From positions 1 to 64,000 of the forward strand of contig JAUTCR010000075.1 of the NCBI GenBank assembly GCA_030673895.1: DNA of 64,000 bases. Reading direction: 5' to 3'. The notes beneath the pieces were generated by a model. The model was not told where the DNA came from. It ran no database searches and saw only the letters and a list, made by a program, of their open reading frames with translations. Positions within the stretch are counted from its first letter, which is position 1. The number at the start of each line of letters is the position of its first letter. The translations under genes were made by a program, and so were the position numbers. This document shows positions 60,354-64,000 of the stretch, piece after piece. The stretch is from Verrucomicrobiota bacterium JB023 (lineage in GTDB: Bacteria > Verrucomicrobiota > Verrucomicrobiia > Verrucomicrobiales > Akkermansiaceae).

Positions 60354-60537
60354 GCGAAGAGAAACACGCCACGGTGGCGCGGGAGGCAAGACTGAAATCC
60401 CCGCCATCGTGCCAAGGTCCCTCCTTCAAGCAGCTTCCCGAGGCAGCGCAGCCCCGGAAAGTCCGGCGAGAGCATTCGATCGCCGCTCGCGAGGTCACCC
60501 CCTTGCCCTCGCGCTTTTTTTCCGTTAAGCCCCGCCC

Positions 60538-61938
60538 GTGCGCTTGTTTGACTCCATGACCCGCGAGGTGCGGGAACTCGTTCCTGTTGATGGCGAAACT
60601 TTCCGCTTCTACTGCTGCGGCCCGACCGTCTATGGGCCGGCTCATATTGGCAACTTCCGGACTTTCGTCATGAACGACGTCCTTCGTCGCACGTTGGAAA
60701 TCGGAGGATTGAAGACGCTCCACGTGCGCAACATCACCGACGTCGACGACAAGACGATTCGCGACTCATTGAAGGCAGGCATGAGCTTGGGAGACTTCAC
60801 CCAAATGTGGCTCGATCGCTTCCATACCGACTGCCAGGCCCTGAATCTTCTCCCCCCTCACATCGAGCCCTCGGCCGTCGCGCACATCCCTCAGCAAATT
60901 GCGATGATTGAGGAACTCATCGAGAAGGGCCACGCCTATGCGCCCGGCGATGGCTCCGTCTATTTCAAGATCTCCTCCTTCCCTCAATACGGAAAGCTCT
61001 CCCGCCTGGAGAACCGTGAGCTAGAGGTCGGCAAGACCCAGAACCAACGCGCCGGTCAGCTGGCTGATGAGTATGAAAAAGACTCCGTCACCGATTTCGT
61101 CCTCTGGAAGGGGCGACGGGACGAGGATGGCGCCAATTTCTGGCAAAGCCCCTGGGGCGATGGCCGACCGGGATGGCACCTCGAGTGCTCGGCCATGATC
61201 AGGGAATACCTGGGCGAAACCTTTGATCTCCATGGCGGCGGAGAAGACCTCGCCTTCCCCCATCACGAGAATGAGATCGCGCAGAGCCAATGCTCTTGCG
61301 GCGGACGTTTTGCCCTGCACTGGTTTCACGGAGCGCATCTCTTGGTGGATGGCAAAAAGATGTCGAAGAGCGCGGGCACCGTTTACACCCTCGCGGACCT
61401 TGAGGAGAAGGGCTTCTCCCCGATGGAAGTTCGCTATGAACTGCTCAGCGCCTACTATCGCAAGCAGGCCAACTTCACCTTCGACTCCCTGCACGCCAAG
61501 AAGGAAGCCTTGGGCAAATTGGCAAAAGCCGAATCCGAGCTTCGGACCCATGTCGGGGCCGATGCCCCACCTGCCTACGAGGACTTGTGCGGACTCAGCG
61601 ACTTCGGGACCTTCACCGAGGCTTGGAATTATCTGCAGGACGATCTCAATACGGCCGCCGCGATTGGCAAGGTCTTCACCGGCCTCAAGCAAGCAGCCAA
61701 CAAGCAAGACTGGCAGGGACTTCACGCCATTCTCGCCGCACTTGGATTGACTCTCCCTGTCATCGAGGCCGCCGGAGCGGCCGATATCCCAAGCGAAGTC
61801 CAAGCCCTCGCGGATGAGCGTTGGGAGGCCCGCTCTTCCAAGGACTGGGCGAAGTCCGACGAATTGCGCGATCAGCTGAAGGAGCTTGGCTGGGTCATGA
61901 AAGACGGCCGTGAATCCTACGAGCTTGAACAGCTCTAA
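60538..61938 (+). CDS. cysS: Cysteinyl-tRNA synthetase
   Basis: A 466-residue class I synthetase charging tRNA-Cys. Zinc-binding and HIGH-type region CCGPTVYGPAHIGNF (Cys27, HIGN 36-39), GWHLECSAM and GGGEDLAFPHHENE (further zinc ligands Cys, His, Glu) and the KMSKS loop at 274-278 are intact. The C-terminal DALR-like region and the ending RSSKDWAKSDELRDQLKELGW are family-typical. The start is a GTG (60538), supported by the family start V-R-L-F-D-S-M-T-R-E. Confidence 0.97.
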   Translation: MRLFDSMTREVRELVPVDGETFRFYCCGPTVYGPAHIGNFRTFVMNDVLRRTLEIGGLKTLHVRNITDVDDKTIRDSLKAGMSLGDFTQMWLDRFHTDCQALNLLPPHIEPSAVAHIPQQIAMIEELIEKGHAYAPGDGSVYFKISSFPQYGKLSRLENRELEVGKTQNQRAGQLADEYEKDSVTDFVLWKGRRDEDGANFWQSPWGDGRPGWHLECSAMIREYLGETFDLHGGGEDLAFPHHENEIAQSQCSCGGRFALHWFHGAHLLVDGKKMSKSAGTVYTLADLEEKGFSPMEVRYELLSAYYRKQANFTFDSLHAKKEALGKLAKAESELRTHVGADAPPAYEDLCGLSDFGTFTEAWNYLQDDLNTAAAIGKVFTGLKQAANKQDWQGLHAILAALGLTLPVIEAAGAADIPSEVQALADERWEARSSKDWAKSDELRDQLKELGWVMKDGRESYELEQL

Positions 61939-61952
61939 ATAGGTTGCGCCGA

Positions 61953-62888
61953 TCAAGCCACAGAGCGCAGGTAGGCTGTCGCCTCACGCATCTCGTTGAG
62001 GAGAGGCTCCCAAAGGAGATCCCGGGAATTGTTCACCCAATTGTAAACAAAATGCCGCCACCCCAAGTCGGGACTGGCCACGCAGATGAGCAAGGAGAGG
62101 AGAATGATATTGGCTAAAAGGATCAGCATGAACGAGAAGAAGGTGTCGTTCTCCTTCAAGTCAGGCTGATCGCGCGGAATCATCCACACCGTGAATAGGA
62201 AGTGAAATACCCACGTGGCCCCCAAGACCCCGAATAGCGTCTGATTGTAGTAATCGAAGGGGAAAAAGTGGCCGACAGGGATGAGGATGAGCATCGCCAC
62301 GAGGGACCAGAAGGGCACGAAATAGGGAGAAAGGGCGATAAGGACGGTGGACTTGTTTGTGATCACATAACCGCCGTCCAAGCCGACTTGGAAGCCCGAC
62401 ACCTTGCCTAGCGACAGGTAGATGAAGAGGACATGCGTCAGCTCATGGCCCAGCACGTAGAGGTAGAGCAGAGCCTTTTTGGTGAAGCCGATAAAGAACC
62501 AGCAGATGCAGTAGACCCCACCGACGGCAAAAGAGAAGAATTCTGGCGTCTTCCAGAACTTTGAGGTGAAGTGAGGCTCGGAGACCTGCTGGAACAGGGT
62601 GATTGAGGTCACCAAACAAAGAGGGATGAGAACGAAAAGGGCGACAAGTATGCGGGAGGTCCTCTTCCAGGCGGTCAGGTCCCCTCCCTCTTCCGCCGGC
62701 ATGGGAAGCTCGAGAGAAGCTTGCACCGTCCGCATCCCCTTGCGACGGGCGATCCGACGATTCGCGCGGGTCCGGGCAACCCGATCGGCCTGGCGCAGAG
62801 CCTCCTTGAGGCCGGGACGACGAACAACATTTCGTCGGCTCCCACCTTGCAGATCCAGACGCTTGCGCTTTGTCCTCCCTCGCGGCAT
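61953..62888 (-). CDS. Polytopic membrane protein with HExxH motif (putative zinc metalloprotease)
   Basis: A 311-residue membrane protein. The first ~70 residues are strongly basic (MPRGRTKRKRLDL onward) and cytoplasmic. About six to seven hydrophobic segments follow. One of them contains YVLGHELTHVLFIYLSL, an HExxH motif inside a membrane helix as in M50-type site-2-protease relatives, but I do not see the second conserved NPDG-type motif clearly. It could be a divergent intramembrane metalloprotease or a membrane protein with a coincidental motif. ATG at 62888 chosen. It converges with cysS 14 bp away. Confidence 0.8.
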   Translation of the reverse strand: MPRGRTKRKRLDLQGGSRRNVVRRPGLKEALRQADRVARTRANRRIARRKGMRTVQASLELPMPAEEGGDLTAWKRTSRILVALFVLIPLCLVTSITLFQQVSEPHFTSKFWKTPEFFSFAVGGVYCICWFFIGFTKKALLYLYVLGHELTHVLFIYLSLGKVSGFQVGLDGGYVITNKSTVLIALSPYFVPFWSLVAMLILIPVGHFFPFDYYNQTLFGVLGATWVFHFLFTVWMIPRDQPDLKENDTFFSFMLILLANIILLSLLICVASPDLGWRHFVYNWVNNSRDLLWEPLLNEMREATAYLRSVA

Positions 62889-62985
62889 GAGGCGGGACCC
62901 TAGCGAATATTTCACAAAGGTTAAAGAATTTTGCTCCCGTGAAAAATCGCTTTTCACTCACCCGCCCCTCCTCCACGTTGCCCGC

Positions 62986-63369
62986 ATGTTTGCCGAACGC
63001 ACTGACAAAGCATCGATTGAAAATGGCGAAACGTTCATGCCGAAATTCGACGAGAACGGACTCATCCCCGCGATGGCCATCGATTCCAAAACGAAGGAGC
63101 CTCTCATGCTCGCTTACATGAATGCGGAATCTCTCGCGAAAACCTTGGAGATCGGGGAGGCGGTTTACTTCTCCCGCAGTCGGCAGGAGATTTGGCACAA
63201 GGGCGCGACTTCGGGTGAATTCCAGAAGATCATCACCATGCGCACCGATTGCGATCAGGATGCCATCATCCTTGAGGTCGAGCAGCAGGGCGGCGGATGC
63301 TGCCACACCAAACGCCCCTCTTGCTTCTATCGGGAGGTCAAATCGAAGGAGCAGCTGAGCTTCTCCTAA
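62986..63369 (+). CDS. hisI: Phosphoribosyl-AMP cyclohydrolase
   Basis: A 127-residue HisI, the third enzyme of histidine synthesis, opening the adenine ring of phosphoribosyl-AMP. The metal-binding residues are visible: RTDCDQDAI with Asp88, Cys89, Asp90 and Asp92, and GGGCCHTKRPSCFYR with Cys105/106 and Cys113. LMLAYMNAESL and VYFSRSRQEIWHKGATSG are family hallmarks. No fused HisE pyrophosphatase domain, so HisE must be elsewhere. ATG at 62986 gives the normal length. The stop overlaps the convergent next gene by 4 bp. Confidence 0.95.
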   Translation: MFAERTDKASIENGETFMPKFDENGLIPAMAIDSKTKEPLMLAYMNAESLAKTLEIGEAVYFSRSRQEIWHKGATSGEFQKIITMRTDCDQDAIILEVEQQGGGCCHTKRPSCFYREVKSKEQLSFS

Positions 63370-64000
63370 TCGCGTAACTCGGCGGCGAGAGCTCGAACGA
63401 CATCGGGAAAGCCCTCCTTGAAGCTCACCTCGGGCTGCCAGCCGAACCACATGAGCGACTTCTCGGTATCAAGAGAATAGCGGCGATCATGCCCGGGCCG
63501 ATCGTCAACATGGCTGAGAAGCGAATGCGGCTTGCGCAGAGCATCCAGGATGGAGCGCGCGATTCCGATATTCGTGCGCTCGCAATGCCCGGAGAAATGG
63601 AAGATTTGCCCCACCTTCCCTGTCTTCCAAGCCGCCAACATCCCGCGACAATGGTCGTCGACGTGGATCCAATCCCGGATTTGCAATCCATCACCATAAA
63701 GCGGGAGCGGCTCATCCCGGAGAGCCTTCTTGATAAAAAAAGGAATGAGTTTCTCCGGGTACTGCCTCGGGCCGTAATTATTTGTGCATCGGGTGATGAT
63801 GACATCCTGCCGATGGGTTCTCGCTGCAGCGAGACAGAGCAAATCGGCTCCCGCCTTCGAGGCCGCGTAGGCGGAGCTAGGGTTAAGAGGGGCATCCTCC
63901 TTCGCCTTCCCCGGAGATTCGATTGAGCCATAGACTTCGTCCGTTGAGCAGTGAAGTAATGGGACGCCTGCCGCACGAGCGACCTCGAGCAAAGTCCCCG
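63366..64000 (-). CDS. dTDP-glucose 4,6-dehydratase (C-terminal part, cut by window edge)
   Basis: The frame stays open to the window edge, giving the last 211 residues of an extended short-chain dehydrogenase of the RmlB/RfbB type, which makes dTDP-4-keto-6-deoxyglucose for surface sugars. STDEVYGSIE holds the catalytic Thr/Asp/Glu triad, AYAASKAGADLL the YxxxK pair, and TRCTNNYGPRQYPEKLIPFFI, LPLYGDGLQIRDWIHVDDHC and DRPGHDRRYSLDTEKS are diagnostic. The N-terminal nucleotide-binding part lies outside the window. Confidence 0.92.
   Translation of the reverse strand, partial: GTLLEVARAAGVPLLHCSTDEVYGSIESPGKAKEDAPLNPSSAYAASKAGADLLCLAAARTHRQDVIITRCTNNYGPRQYPEKLIPFFIKKALRDEPLPLYGDGLQIRDWIHVDDHCRGMLAAWKTGKVGQIFHFSGHCERTNIGIARSILDALRKPHSLLSHVDDRPGHDRRYSLDTEKSLMWFGWQPEVSFKEGFPDVVRALAAELRD

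Overview
The window looks like a chromosomal segment of a member of the phylum Verrucomicrobiota (inference). It is GC-rich and densely coded. Two proteins end in the verrucomicrobial style of PEP-CTERM tail (PEPSAA, hydrophobic stretch, RRRR). Other typical contents are a CAAX-protease relative of the PEP-CTERM-associated type, an SHD1-type domain, long secreted proteins with calcium-binding repeats and GH-D-like glycosidases. I saw no rRNA, tRNA, CRISPR array or phage module.

Layout. 1-1600: a lower-GC accessory patch with the end of an unknown gene, a YefM/YoeB-type toxin-antitoxin pair and two related ~210 bp repeats, each lying just downstream of a gene, as in an integron cassette array. 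1597-10837: TPR membrane protein, metG, a YheT-type hydrolase, entericidin-like lipoprotein, YkgJ-type protein, secreted amidase and mfd. 10875-12571: a two-component pair whose kinase has an ethylene-receptor-like membrane sensor. 12647-17920: two MscS-type channels around a four-gene operon (flavoprotein reductase, unknown, HVA1-type, DUF429). 18027-24681: YlbF-like protein and an AddB/AddA-like helicase-nuclease pair. 24834-32375: GH-D-like glycosidase, bioA, a small secreted protein with a His/Cys pair, proS, OmpH/Skp-like chaperone and a coiled-coil membrane protein.

32483-37354: a six-gene minus-strand run from an AsnC-type regulator through an aminotransferase, CPBP protease, two lipoproteins and an M29 aminopeptidase. 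A perfect inverted repeat sits upstream of the regulator. 37630-45228: a block of four secreted proteins (metallophosphoesterase with RTX-like end, two PEP-CTERM proteins, and a paralogue of one of them carrying calcium-binding repeats instead of the anchor). 45345-46055: two tandem ~355 bp repeats, each holding an exactly 200 bp element bounded by inverted palindromes. 46118-64000: PH-domain protein, secreted TPR protein, a second GH-D-like enzyme, CrtI-type desaturase, a Fur family regulator, LptF/G permease, nucleotidyltransferase, ADP-ribosylglycohydrolase-like protein, purH, RidA-like protein, cysS, a putative zinc metalloprotease, hisI and a dTDP-glucose dehydratase cut by the window edge.

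Most of the window is ordinary housekeeping. The best leads are the ethylene-receptor-like kinase, the cassette-like repeats around the toxin-antitoxin pair, the C-terminal swap between neighbouring secreted paralogues, the paired palindromic repeats, and the AsnC-headed operon.
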